Source: Cyrtodaria siliqua (taxonomy: Eukaryota; Mollusca; Bivalvia; Adapedonta; Hiatellidae). From it: DNA of 64,000 nt. Location of the stretch: contig JAWPHD010004397.1 of the NCBI GenBank assembly GCA_037043455.1, positions 1-64,000 on the forward strand. Reading direction: 5' to 3'. Shown one piece after another: positions 35,226 through 46,345 of the stretch. How positions within the stretch are numbered: position 1 is the stretch's first letter; each line of letters starts with the position of its first letter. The position numbers and the translations under genes were made by a program. The notes beneath the pieces were generated by a model, which was given only the letters and a program-made list of their open reading frames with translations, was not told where the DNA came from and did no database searches.

Positions 35226-35443
35226 ATATTTCTTCATAAAATGAATTTTAGTAACGTTACATTTGATTAAAGGTGTCGCATTATTTGTAGGTCGAACGCA
35301 TTTACAGCCGCGTAACGTAGCGACGTCATGTAAACAATAAAACTACGTCATAATTTGTCTTACAAATTGCCGCCGTATATAAGGTAAATTGACAACATTA
35401 ATGTAAAACTATCACGTCGTATGTGTGTTATGTGATAAACAGA

Positions 35444-35524
35444 ATCTTACATTCGTGACTGTGTATTATTGACTTAAATAAACTCGTTTGATAAAATCAA
35501 TAATACACATTCGGCATGTAAGAT
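35444..35524. repeat. Imperfect hairpin, ~28-bp arms
   Basis: ATCTTACATTCG...TGTGTATTATTGA (35444-35473) is repeated in reverse complement at 35496-35524 (TCAATAATACACATTCGGCATGTAAGAT). Possibly a small fold-back element. Confidence 0.55.
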
Positions 35525-35664
35525 CATCTATATCTCACAAAGTTTAATGAATACTCAGAGAACAGTGTTGTCTAGCTGAAAACCGTTAATAGCACTTTAG
35601 AGAAATGTTCGTGTTTTTTTTAATTACATGTATAATGCTTTCCTCTTGGGCTATTTGGGTGGCA

Positions 35665-35770
35665 CGAAATACTCAAATCTACCAAATTCACCCAAATCTA
35701 ACCAAATCTATCCAAATCCTTACACAAATCTATCCACATCTACGCAAATCCGTACACAAATCTACCCACT
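35665..35770. repeat. Short tandem repeat, CAAATCTAYC-type
   Basis: Eight or more imperfect copies of a ~10-bp ACCAAATCTA/TCCAAATCTA motif. Confidence 0.75.
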
Positions 35771-36307
35771 GTACATGAAACGTCATAAATACCCGTGCAA
35801 AAATTAGTGTAAGTGTGATCTTATGCTCCTCGTAAAACGGGTATCATTTAGTTAATTCGTGCTTACCTGATTAAATCGAAGTTTACTAATGTATAACAAC
35901 ATGAAAACATGGGCATGAATAACTGAAAAATGGAATGCGTATGACGGAGATCATGAACATTTCAAACTGTGTGCACTTATACATTATTCGCGCAGTCCTT
36001 CAGTAACAGTTATATTTTTTTTCCGCTATTGTCGAACTGGTTTACGGATCTATAGCGATCACAATGTCGTCCGTCTATACGTGCGTCCGTTCGTTAGTTA
36101 GTCCAATGCGTCAGATTTTCCTTTTTTTTATATCTTCATCGTTACTTGAAGGTTTGTCACCAAACTCTACCAGATGTTTTCTTATTTGGATCAATTATTA
36201 ACGCAGTTATCGCCATTTATCAAAGATAACTAACGACATCACTACTAATAACGTAGTATTGCATAGTTGCGGTATACAATGTTAAAAAAAAGTTGATTGC
36301 ATTTCAG

Positions 36308-36510
36308 AAATCCTCCGTTAACAATAATGAAGAAAAAGAGGCGCATCCGCCAGCACATGCTGAACAGAAAACGGCAGTTCCGAAACTTTTAAAACATCAA
36401 GCACAAAGTAGCCAGTGTTCCATATGCTGGAAAAAATGTCCAAGAGTAATATGAAAGGACACATGAAAAAACACGATAATGAAATACAAATGCATCAAAG
36501 AACGTGGTGA
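36308..36510 (+). pseudogene. C2H2 zinc-finger exon, frameshifted
   Basis: After an acceptor ATTTCAG (36301-36307) the frame reads KSSVNNNEEKEAHPPAH... and reaches QCSICWKKCPR, then hits stops. Shifting frame at about 36445 gives SNMKGHMKKHDNEIQ to a TGA at 36508. Together the two parts make one C2H2 finger (C-SI-C ... H-MKK-H) broken by a one-base loss. It may be a decayed last exon of the zinc-finger gene at 31 kb or of a sister gene. A sequencing error could also explain the shift. Confidence 0.4.
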
Positions 36511-36680
36511 TGCCCTTAATGACATATACTTAGTTAATAAATGTGTCCGTGGTCGTCAAGACCTCATACACGTTCAGAATAAAATGGGGTGGGGTGGGGG
36601 GCGGGGGCGAAGCATCATGTTGAATACGCTGAAAAAGATTGCAGGAATGCAAAAAAGGTCTCAATCACTGCAGTACAGCT

Positions 36681-36726
36681 TGTTTTATTAACTTAGCCAA
36701 TCACTTTTACTGAACCATAACAGGAA
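36681..36726. repeat. 46-bp direct repeat, left copy
   Basis: TGTTTTATTAACTTAGCCAA... to AACAGGAA recurs at 37876-37921 with one mismatch. The pair brackets the LINE fragment at 36.9-37.5 kb. Confidence 0.8.
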
Positions 36727-36889
36727 TTATTGCATACGCATTTACAAGCTACGTTTACTTTCAATGTAACACTACATTCGCCCATATTGACGTTTAGTAA
36801 AGGGTGTGTAATGTATACTTGTTCGTGATTAGTGCAATTTTTTGTGCATGTATGTCACGTGATGTAAACAATGTTGATTTCATTTTAAA

Positions 36890-37470
36890 ATTCCCCCGAA
36901 TTAAAGAAATTGAAGCTTAAGCATTCAAAACCTAAGGAATTCTGGAAAAAAATAAAAGTAGTCATAAAAAGATTAGTCGTACTATTACTATTGAGTCGTT
37001 TTATGATTACTTCTCTGGACTTGGAAATGACAAATTTAATGTAAAAAATGATGATGCAGAGGCATTTGCACTGAATCCTGATTTTGAACATTTGGATGGT
37101 GCAGATGAACAGCTAGATAGGCCGAAAAATGTATCTGAAATATTAGAAGCTGTTAAAACCCTTAATCGTGGTAAATCTACTGGTAATGATTTTTTTTAAT
37201 GTATGAATATTTTATTTAATCTATTTATATTTTATCTTCACATATTTGTGACATATTTAATTGGTTAAACATATATGATCAGAGAATTCAAGGTAAAATG
37301 TGCAGAATACTAAGAGATATGTATTTAAAGATAAAGTCTTGTGTCAGGTATTATCAAACTTATTCTGAATTCTTTGAATAAGCTGTAGGTTTACGTCAAG
37401 GGGAGGTAATCTCTCCAATCTTATTTTCTCTATTACTTAAAGACATAATTAATGTTGATGAAAACTAAAG
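36890..37470 (+). pseudogene. Non-LTR retrotransposon (LINE) ORF2 fragment
   Basis: With two frameshifts and stops the + strand reads SKPKEFWKKIK, then ISRTITIESFYDYFSGLGND, AEAFALNPDFEHLDGAD, and ILEAVKTLNRGKSTGNDFF, the linker between endonuclease and RT. A gap follows, then KMCRILRDMYLKIKSCVR and GLRQGEVISPILFSLLLKDI, the RT motif B region. The central RT part between them is deleted. This layout is known from L2/CR1/jockey-like LINEs. The catalytic YxDD is absent. The fragment at 59.25-60.6 kb covers the region just upstream and probably belongs to the same family. Confidence 0.7.
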
Positions 37471-37875
37471 TTACAACCTGTTGTTTTATTCTAAGTATTC
37501 GTTTATATATTACAAATGCGTATGCAATAAAAAATGTAGGTGTATTGCCTTTTATGATTTTTTGCTGACAGTTAAACAATTCAGTTTGTTTAAACTGGAC
37601 GTGAGACCAGCATGCAACTGTGTGTACAAACTGTTAAACACATATATAACCGATGTCATGATGTTTGCTCATGTGTCAATTTTTATTTTTAGCCTTTGGT
37701 ATCATTACCTGAAAAAGTTTCCACTATCGGTTAAGAATGTCTTCAAGTGTGTACATGATTTCTTTATTTTTGGTATCAATGGTATGTCTGATGTTTGGTG
37801 ATATTCTACGTAAGTCCTATTACAGTTATATTTGCTTTCACTTATAGGGGTAATTGTAGGGGAATAGGTACATCG

Positions 37876-37921
37876 TGTTTTATTAGCTTAGCCAATCACT
37901 TTTACTGAACCATAACAGGAA
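37876..37921. repeat. 46-bp direct repeat, right copy
   Basis: Matches 36681-36726 with one base difference. Flanking bases outside the 46 bp do not match. Confidence 0.8.
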
Positions 37922-38395
37922 CAATGCGTTTAGTATACACTGATTCATTTTATCATTTAAATTTGTTGTGTAAAGTGTCCAGGCAAAGATTTGTGTTTTT
38001 ATCAGAAAGATGGATATTCCGCCAATAAAAGTACAATGTAAAAGAATAAACATTGTTTGTCAGAAAATTCATTACTGAAAAACTTCCTCACTATCGATTG
38101 AGAATTTGTTCCCAATGAGAACATAGTAGATATAATACAACGGTTTTCAACTAGTAATTACCAAGTATCAGTTTAAGTAATTTCTAGAGAAAAAGATGCG
38201 TTTAGCCTTTCACACATAGGCTATATTGACAGGTTGGAACATTATCGAGATGCGGTATAATACCATATGTTGTAAATAAGGGACGATATCAACACGTCTG
38301 AATCGAACAGCAGGGCATTTTATATAGTTAAGATACGTTATTAACATGCGTGGACATTATACAGGTAACTGATATCGTTAGACATTGTAAGTAAC
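37922..38395. other. No gene recognised
   Basis: AT-rich DNA leading into the minisatellite; nothing assignable. Confidence 0.35.
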
Positions 38396-38399
38396 TTGT

Positions 38400-41300
38400 A
38401 TAGAGACACTATCAAGTTGTCAATCAATAGCTATCGTCTGTCAAATCCAAAGGGACACTATCAACAGCTGATGTCTGTGACATCCAGAGGTACACTATCA
38501 ACAGTTGGCGTCGGTGACATCCACATGGACACTAGCAACAGCTGGCATCTATGGCAAAAACAGGAACACTATTAACAGCTATTGTCTGCAAACGTCCGCA
38601 TTGCTTTGTTCAACAGCTAGCGTATGTAACGTCCACAGGGTCACTTCCAACAACTAGTGTGTGTTACATCCACATGGACACTATCAACATCTAGAATCAG
38701 TAAACTCTACATGGACACTTTCAACAGCTGGCGTCCTTGACATCTACAAGAACACCATCAACAGCTGGCGTCTGTCAACATATAGAGTCTGATCAACAAA
38801 TAGTGTCTGTAACATTAACAGGGACATTTTTAAACCATGGCGTCCGCTACATCCATAAGGACACTATCAAACGTTTGCGTCTCTAACATCTACAGGGACA
38901 CTATCAACAGATAATGTATGTAAAATCCAAAGGGAGACTTTCAATAGTTAGCGTCTGTGACATCCGCAGGGTCATTATCAACATATGGCGTCTGCAATAT
39001 CCACAAGGACATTTTCAACAGCTGGCGTTTGTTACATCCACAGTGACACCATCAACATATGTGTGTAACAACCACTGGGACACTTTCAACAGATGGCGTC
39101 TGCGACATTCACAGGTACACTATCAACGTATGGTGTAACATACTAGTGACGCTATCAACAGCTCTTGGCTGTAACATCCATAATGTATGTAATCTATCAA
39201 CAACTGTATTCTGTAACATCTACGGGACAATTTCAACAGCTAGTTTCTATCACATAGACAGGGACACTATTAACAGATGTCGCATGTAACATCCCAATGG
39301 ACACTATCAACCACTAACGTATGTTACATCCACAGGGACAATGTAAACAGCTCGCATCTATACTGTCCTTATGCACACTATCAACAGCTAGTGTCTTTAA
39401 CATCCACATAGGCACTATCAACAGCTAGCGTCCTAACATCCGTAGGGACATTTTCAACATCTAGCGTATGTCACTATTAACAGGTGGTGTTTGTAATATC
39501 CCCAGGGACATTATCAAACACTAACGTATGTAACAGTAACTGACGTACATACACAGGAACAACAGCTGTACTGTCACTATAGACACTGTCAACAACTAGC
39601 ATCTTAACAACCACAGGGACAACAGCAAGCGTAAGTACTATCATCAGGGGCAAATTCAACAGCTAGTGTTAGCAGTCTTAATGACGAATATAAACAGCCA
39701 GTGTAAGTACTCTCCTCATGGACAATATCAACAGCCAACGTTAGTACTGCCTTTTGATGCAATCCCAATAGCTAGTGTTAGTATTGTCCTCAGGGGCAAT
39801 ATCAACAGCTAGCGTTATTACTATCTGAAGGGGCAATATCAAAAGCTGGCGTTAGAACTTTGGGCCATATCAAAAGCTAGCGTTATTACTGTTCTAAGGG
39901 GCAATTAGGATTATCCTAAGGGGCAATATCAACAGCTGGCGTTAGTACTGCCCTTAGGGGCAATATCAGTAGCTAGCGATAGTACTGTCCTAAGGGTCAA
40001 TATCAACAGCTGGCGTAAGTGCCGTCCCCTGGGGCAAGGTCAACAGCTAGTTTTAGTACTGTCCTTAGGGGCAATATCAACATTTAGCGATAGTACTGTC
40101 CTAAGAGTCAATATAAACAACTGGTGTTAGTACTGTCCTCAGGGGCCATATCAACAGCTAGGTTTAGTACTGTTCTCAGGTGCAGTATCAGCAGCTAGCG
40201 TTAGTACCATCTTAAGGGGCAATATCAAAAGCTGTCGTTAGTACTGTCCTCAGGGGCCATATCAACATCTAGCTTTAGTACTGTCCTCAGGGGCAATAAT
40301 CAACATTCAGCGATAGTACTGTCCTAAGGGTCAATATCAACAGCTGGTGTTAGTACTGTTCTCAGGGGTAATATCAACAGCTAGCTATAGTACTGTCCTA
40401 AGGGCCAATATCAACAGCTGGCGTTATAACTGTTCACAGGGGACATATCAACAGCTAGCTTTAGTACTGTCCTCAGGGGCAATATCAACAGCTAGCGTCA
40501 GTACTATCTTGAGGGGCAATATCAACAGCTTAGTACTGTCCTAAGGACCAATATATATAGTTGGTGTTAGTACTGTCCTCAGGTGCCATATAAACAGCTA
40601 GGTTTAGTACTGTCCTCAGGGGCAATATCAACATCTACGTTAGTACTATTTTAAAGGGCAATATCAACAGCTGGCGTTAGTACTGTCCTCAGGGGCCATA
40701 TCAACAGCTAGGTTTAGTACTGTCCTCAGGGGCAATATCAACAGCTAGCGTTATTACTATCTTAAGGGATAATATATACAGCTGATGTTAGTACTGTCCT
40801 CTGGGGCCATATCAACAGATAGTTTTAGTACTGTCCCTAGGGTTTACTACTGTCCTCAGGGGCAATATCAACAGCCATGCCTAGTACTATCTTAAGGGGA
40901 ATATCAACAGCTGGCGTTAGTACTGTCCAATGGTGCCATATCAACATTTAGTTTCAGTACTGTCCCTAGGGGTAATAGCAACAGCTAGCGATAGTACTGT
41001 CCTCAGGGGCCATATCAACAGCAGCTAGCGTTATTACTGTTCTTAGGGGCAATATCAACAGCTTAATTATGTCCTAGGGCGCAATATCAACAGCTAGAAT
41101 GAGTACTATCCTCAGAGGTCATATCAACAGCTAGTGTTATTACTGTTCTAAGGGGCAATATCAACGGCTAGATTTAGGACTATCCTAATGGGCAATATCA
41201 ACAGCTGGCGTTAGTACTATCCTTACTGGCAATATCAGCAGCTAGCGATAGTACTGTACTAAGGGTCAATATCAACAGCTGGCGTTAGTACTGTCCTCTG

Positions 41301-42000
41301 GGGCCATATCAGCAGCTAGTTTTAGTACTGTCGTTAGGGGCAATATCAACAGTTAGCGATAGTACTCTCCTTATGGTCAATATCAACAGCTGGTGGTGGT
41401 ACTGTCCTCAGGGGCCATATCAACAGGTAGGTTTAGTGCTGACCTCAGGTGCAATATCAACAGACAGCTAGAGTTAGTACAATCTCATGGGGCAATATCA
41501 ACAGCTGGCGTTAGTAATGTCCTCAGGGGCCATATAAACAGCTAGGTTTATATTTACTTTAAGTACTATCCTACAGGGCTATATCAGCTGGCGTTAGTAC
41601 TGTCCTTAGGGGCAATAATAACAGCTAGCGATAGTACTATCTTAAGAGGCAATACCAACAGCTATCGTCAGTAATGTCTTCGGGGCGCTATCAAGACCTA
41701 GCTTTGGAACTACAATATCAATATCTGTAACATGCACAGGTATCAACAGCTAGCATTTGTTCTGTCTATATGGATACTATCAATAGCTATTGTCTTTAAT
41801 ATCCACATGAGCAATATCAACAGCCAGCGTCTTATAGGGATACTATCAACAGCTAGAGTTAATACCGTCCACAAGTCTATATCAACAGGTAGCGTTAGTC
41901 CTGTCCTCAGGGGTAATGTCAACAGCTAGCGTTAGTACGTCCTCAGAGGCAATATCAACAGCTAGAGTTAGTACTGGCCTCAGGGGCAATATCGCCGGCT
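38400..42000. repeat. 37-bp minisatellite array B, opposite orientation to array A
   Basis: About 95 diverged copies. Type 2 monomers (GGACACTATCAACAGCTGGCG, then TCTGTGACATCCACA) fill 38400-39650. Type 1 monomers (GCAATATCAACAGCTAGCGT, then TAGTACTGTCCTCAGGG) fill 39650-42000. Both are reverse complements of the units in 21190-26455, and the order of types mirrors array A. Confidence 0.95.
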
Positions 42001-42194
42001 AGCACTGGAATGGTCCTAAAACGAATACAGTCAGTACTATTTAACTCTGCAAATATATCACCTACTAGCTTCCATCGCTTCTGCATTGTTCTCAAGGACA
42101 ATTTCAAGAAGTAGCGTCAGTCAAGTCTTGAAGGACAAAATAAATTGCTTAGGTCACTTTCTTGAAACACAAAAGGGACAATATACTAGTCAAA

Positions 42195-42355
42195 TCCTTA
42201 AACGGTTTCTCAACAGTGTATGCATACTTGTGTTTTCGTTTAACCTACCTGTTTACAAGCAGTGTTTTCCAAGTGAGTGCTTTTGATGAATGACCTTTCA
42301 TTATTCGGACAAGGTACATGTACTGTGAAACTGCCATCCTTCGAAGGGGATGTAA
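42195..42355 (-). pseudogene. Decayed C2H2 zinc-finger segment, copy 1
   Basis: In reverse complement, CCTTGTCCGAATAATGAAAG and a later CATACACTGTTGAGAAACCG (a mutated His-Thr-Gly-Glu-Lys-Pro linker) align with copy 2 at 43360. No open frame across it. Confidence 0.4.
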
Positions 42356-43359
42356 AGCCGTTGACCAGAATAAAGCAATCATGTACAGGATATAATTATG
42401 CTCATTACATATATTGCTGAAATGCTATGTTAATCAGTGATAACATGCCAGCAAAACCTTCCTCGGAAACGAGGCTGTTATGATAATCAGAAATTAATGT
42501 GTGTAGTTTAAACAAAAAATAAAATAATGGGCTAGCACCTCTCCCCTAACCTGAGACGGGTGGACAGAGTATATTCGCCGCACCTCGTCTTGTTCCGTAT
42601 TTGGAAAATCAATCAACTCACATACCTGACGTTTGCCTTTTCATGTTGTCTATTTGTGTTAGCTGTTTTCGGGTTTATGTTTCCAAACACAGAATACGTG
42701 ATGCCGAAATGTAAAAATTCCAGAAATGTCTACCTGAAAAACATGAACTAGTCGTACGAAAATGTCTAGATCGATGAGGTATTCTTCTCTTTGGTGAGAT
42801 TTATGCATGCACGCTTGGTTGTTAACGTTTAATCTATTGCTGTATGGCGGCTGTTTATGCAGGCATTGCTTGATGTCTTCCTGAACCTGTCTTGATAAGG
42901 TCGACCCTGATATCTACTTATTTTAAAAGGGCGTCATAGTAACTCTGTTGTAGGTACGCACTATAAGAGCTACGATTCTCGCTGCTAGAATAATCCAAAT
43001 GTATTAATCAAGTCACATTGTACTAAGACATCATGTTCTTGCATATAAAGCTACTGGTACTTTATAACGACAGAAGAAATGGGTGGTATTTAAACTAAAG
43101 GACGTTTTTTATTTTTAAAAATGGTCTGCTTTAATGCAATAAGGTTCTTTTAAATCGTGTGTCAGTACTGTCCTCAGCGAAACAATAAACGGATACAGTC
43201 AATACTAATCTTTGTGAAAATAACATCTACCAGCTTTCCTGGGTTCAGTACTATCAACACAGCTAGCGTCAGTACAGTCCTGAGGGACATAATAAACTGC
43301 TTAGGTCAATTTACTGATACGCAAAAGGGACGATATATTCATAAACTCTGATATTGTAT

Positions 43360-43510
43360 CTTAAACGGTTTCTCACCAGTGTGTACGCACACTTGTCATT
43401 TCGCTTACTCAAGTGACGGTTTTTGGCGAATGACCTTTCATTATTCGGGCAAGGTACTTTGAATCTTATGCCATCCTTCGAAGGAAATGTTAAGACGTAG
43501 ACCAGTCCCA
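43360..43510 (-). pseudogene. Decayed C2H2 zinc-finger segment, copy 2 (frameshift before the linker)
   Basis: The minus frame reads FKVPCPNNERSFAKNRHLSKRND, recognisable as a finger in which the second Cys (N) and the His (N) are changed. One base later the next frame reads CVHTGEKP, the conserved linker that joins C2H2 fingers. So a finger and its linker are present but in different frames and with lost zinc ligands. Confidence 0.55.
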
Positions 43511-44084
43511 TGTACAGGAAGAACCATACCATATATATGCTCATGACATATCTCTTTGAATTTCTGTGTTAATGATGCAAAATGTCAGTATAGCTTTCCT
43601 CGGAAACGACGCTGCCATGATAATTAGACTTGATCGTGTGCAGTATCAATAATTAAGAACAGCGGGGACAGCACATCTCCCCCTAATCTGAAAGGGGTGG
43701 GTAGAGTATGTCCCTCCCCGCAACCCCCAAAACACACACGAACATTGTTCTTATATTATATGCAGATTCACTATGCATGTGTACATGGTTTGATAAGGTA
43801 ACAAAGGATGTACCAAATAGTATTCATCAATTTACATGTAATTAATAAATCATGTTCTTGCAAATAAACCGACTGGTACATTATAAAAGGAAGAGGTGAT
43901 AATTAAGCTAAATGACAGTTTTGCTTTTCAAAATAGTAAGTGGTAACGTCTTGGCGATGTGAGAGATGTCTCTAACACCCTTTAAGTGTAATTATTTTAA
44001 ACAGTATGCGAATGTGTGTATTCATGTAGGTTAAATCCAAATAAGTCACATATATTAACTTTTTCTTTCGTTAAATGATATAAT

Positions 44085-45112
44085 ATGGTATTTCTCCTGT
44101 ATACTCATATGTATCGGCTAATATCGCAGTTAATTCCTAGGCACTAGTAACTTCTACTTCTAATTAGGAAGTAGTAATATGAATTACCTTCAAACATGTC
44201 AAAAAGAGCATACACATTCATATCCACGATTAATGCGTAATTGCGGCTGGTATAGCAGTTAATAAGGCACTAGTAGCTTCTTCTTTGCTAAAATTAGTAA
44301 ATAGGCCTATTCGGAAAATTAAAGGACAATAGAAACATCTCTCACATCGCCTAATATCTTAATGTATGTAGCTTATATGACTCCTCTCCTGTATGCATAG
44401 TCACATTCGATAACTGTTTAAAAAACGTTTATTGAATTGAATAGTGTTGTGTTTTAAGGCGCAACAACACATGAAAGGTTATATGGCGCCTAACAGGAAC
44501 GAACGTGCCAGGCTTATCCTCCATTTACATCAAGATAAAATATCAAAACTGCAGAATTGCTGCAAATTCTACAATAGACACTTCATTTACGATGGAGCCA
44601 CGTTTCCACGTTTGAATACGCGGTGTCATGATAAATACCTTGAATGGGCATAATAAAAAATGACAAAATGAATATGAATGTGTGTGGGGGGGGGGTGGGG
44701 GGGGGAGGGGTGAGGATGGGGGAGGGTGGGGGAGGGGGAGGGTGGGAGGTGTCCTACACCTCTGTATGTGACGGTGTCTTTGTGAGATTGCAGTGGTTGT
44801 ATTCTACCCCGCAACCACACGGGGAACAAAATTAAAGTTAACGGATGACAGAGACATCGTATTTCTCTTATCAGTATACTAATATGTATCGGCTGGTAGA
44901 GCAAGGTAATTAGGTACTTATAACTTCTACAGAACAAAATTAGGTAAATGGTGGTATGCAGAAAATTAAAGGATGATAAAGACATCTCTCACATCACCTA
45001 GACATTATCACTTTCTATCATTTAACAAAATATAACAGAATGGCTCAATATATTTGACATATATGGCTTCTCCCCTGTATGTATTCTCACGTTCGCCTAC
45101 TGTTTATTTCCT
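44085..45112 (-). pseudogene. Further C2H2 linker relics on the minus strand
   Basis: Reverse-complement reading gives NVRIHTGEKPY at about 45066-45098, NVTMHTGEESY at about 44380-44412, and a mutated EYTGEIP at about 44095-44115. The intervening finger sequence is too decayed to read. Blocks such as CATCTCTCACATCGCC and a GGCACTAGTA...ACTTCT region recur between 43.9 and 45.0 kb, so the stretch is itself a scrambled repeat. The 69-codon + frame at 44444-44653 is not recognised. Confidence 0.4.
44684..44752 (+). other. G-rich tract, possible G-quadruplex
   Basis: Many GGGG runs (GGGGGGGGGTGGGGGGGGAGG...) over about 70 bp. Confidence 0.6.
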
Positions 45113-45165
45113 AAGCCGTTACTACTTCCTAATTATTTTTTAAACAGGAGGCGAATGTGATTATT
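45092..45165. repeat. Short inverted repeat
   Basis: CACGTTCGCCTACTGTTTA at about 45091-45109 is matched in reverse complement by TAAACAGGAGGCGAATGTG at about 45152-45170, 16 of 19 bases. Confidence 0.5.
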
Positions 45166-45239
45166 CATATAATCCGTCAAAACTCAATACGCCATATGTG
45201 ACTTGTACGCATTATGTGACAAAAATAGTTGTTGTTTTG

Positions 45240-45425
45240 TGTTTTGTGCTTTTTGTTGTTGTTGTTGTTGTTGTTGAGTTGTTGTATTGTTGTTGTTTGT
45301 TTGTGTTTTTTTGGGGGGAGGGGTCAGTGGTTGAGGGTTGGTTGTAAAGAGTGTTTTTTAAAGTTACGCCATCACCCCCTTAACTGAAAACAACGCGTGC
45401 GTGCGTGCGTGCGTGCGTGCGTGTG
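45240..45425. repeat. (TTG)n and (TGCG)n microsatellites
   Basis: TTGTTGTTG run at about 45255-45280 and GCGTGCGTGCGTGCG run at about 45395-45422. Confidence 0.85.
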
Positions 45426-45429
45426 TTTT

Positions 45430-45960
45430 GGTTTTTACTTGTTTTTTTTACTTGAGCCCCACCCACAATGTCAAATCCTTTATCCGCCCCTGAGGAGAGT
45501 GCATGCTCCCCAGATTTTTTCTAAGGTAAGAAGACTTTATTTTATTGATTTATGCAAAGTGGATCCGCCCGTGCCCCCAACCCCCTGCCTAACTAACAAC
45601 CAAAGAACAATCAAAATACATATTTTTCAGATTTTAGGTGGGGGTGCTTCCGGTGCCCTCACTGGACCCGCCCCAAGACCCTTCCCACTACCACCTGTAC
45701 ACCCCAACCAACAAAAGCTTAATATATAAGCTTTTCAGATGTTACCCTGGTGCGCCCCTACCCCCCGGATCCGCCCTTGCCCTCCCCCGATCCACGACCC
45801 ACTTCTCAACCCATATATGTCTTTGCCTCGGTGTCAGTTTATGTCTGGTTACGGCACTGTGCGTGAAAGTTATTGCTTGAAAGTTATGCATATTATCATG
45901 ACAGATTTATACTCCGCTTTTTGTGAATTAGAGAATGTTTGCTTGGAATCGTACTCCGTG
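45430..45960. other. C-rich sequence, no gene recognised
   Basis: Repeated TCCGCCC and CCCC-rich blocks (TTTATCCGCCCCTG at 45480, GGATCCGCCCGTG at 45562, GGATCCGCCCTTG at 45767) echo the ends of the TIR elements at 28.8 and 34.3 kb, so this may be a pile of truncated ends. The + frames (Pro-rich) are not supported as genes. Confidence 0.35.
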
Positions 45961-45982
45961 TAAAAAAACATAGTAAAAAAAA

Positions 45983-46097
45983 CCATACACCATGTAAGAG
46001 ACCATAGTCAAAAGCAATCCTACCCCATGTAGAGACCACTATGGTCTCTTGCATGACAATGGGGTAGGACTTTTGGGTAGGATTGTTTTTGGTGTAC
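45983..46097. repeat. Nested hairpin
   Basis: Centre GAGACCACTATGGTCTC (46032-46048); moving outward CCTACCCCAT/ATGGGGTAGG, then AGCAATCCTA/TAGGATTGTT, then ACCATACACCA/TGGTGTACAG pair imperfectly. A fold-back of about 115 bp. Confidence 0.6.
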
Positions 46098-46269
46098 AGA
46101 TTTTCAATTTTTTTTTACATGTTTTGATGTTTGTATACATGTCTAGACAAAAATATAATATAACAAAAAAAAGCTTTTTTCTGATTTCTTTTTCTTTTTT
46201 TTTTGTTTTCTTTTTTAGGTTTATTTCCTTTAACCTGTGTTTTGAAAATAACAATTTCTTCCAGTCATA

Positions 46270-46345
46270 TTGTTGTTATGGATGAGTGGTTAGCATACTT
46301 GGTCATACTTCCCTCTCGTCCTAGACGACACAAGTTCGATTTCAT
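46270..46345 (+). other. tRNA-like sequence
   Basis: Box A-like TGGATGAGTGGTTAGC at about 46279 and box B-like AGTTCGATTTC at about 46333. Probably a degraded SINE head. Confidence 0.3.

Larger units (their letters stand above)
42001..43980. repeat. Diverged segmental duplication (about 42000-42540 and 43150-43740)
   Basis: Both halves share, in order: AGTACT..., AAATTGCTTAGGTCA/AAACTGCTTAGGTCA, CTTAAACGGTTTCTCA, TGACCTTTCATTATTCGG, GCCATCCTTCGAAGG, CTTCCTCGGAAACGA, and a CATCTCCC-CTAA end. A further block (CATGTTCTTGCAAATAAA...) at about 43852 matches 43031. Spacing is about 0.8-1.15 kb. The left edge still carries degraded 37-bp repeats. Confidence 0.7.

Noticed and set aside
43311..43544. 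Treating the 77-codon minus frame as an intact gene
   Set aside because: Its finger has lost zinc ligands and the linker is in the next frame, so it is a relic.
44626..44985. Pro/His-rich minus frame and Gly-rich plus frame near 44.7 kb
   Set aside because: Both are products of the G-rich tract.
45397..45963. Overlapping Pro-rich plus frames
   Set aside because: Driven by C-rich repeat-like sequence; three overlapping frames are open together, a sign of composition and not coding.
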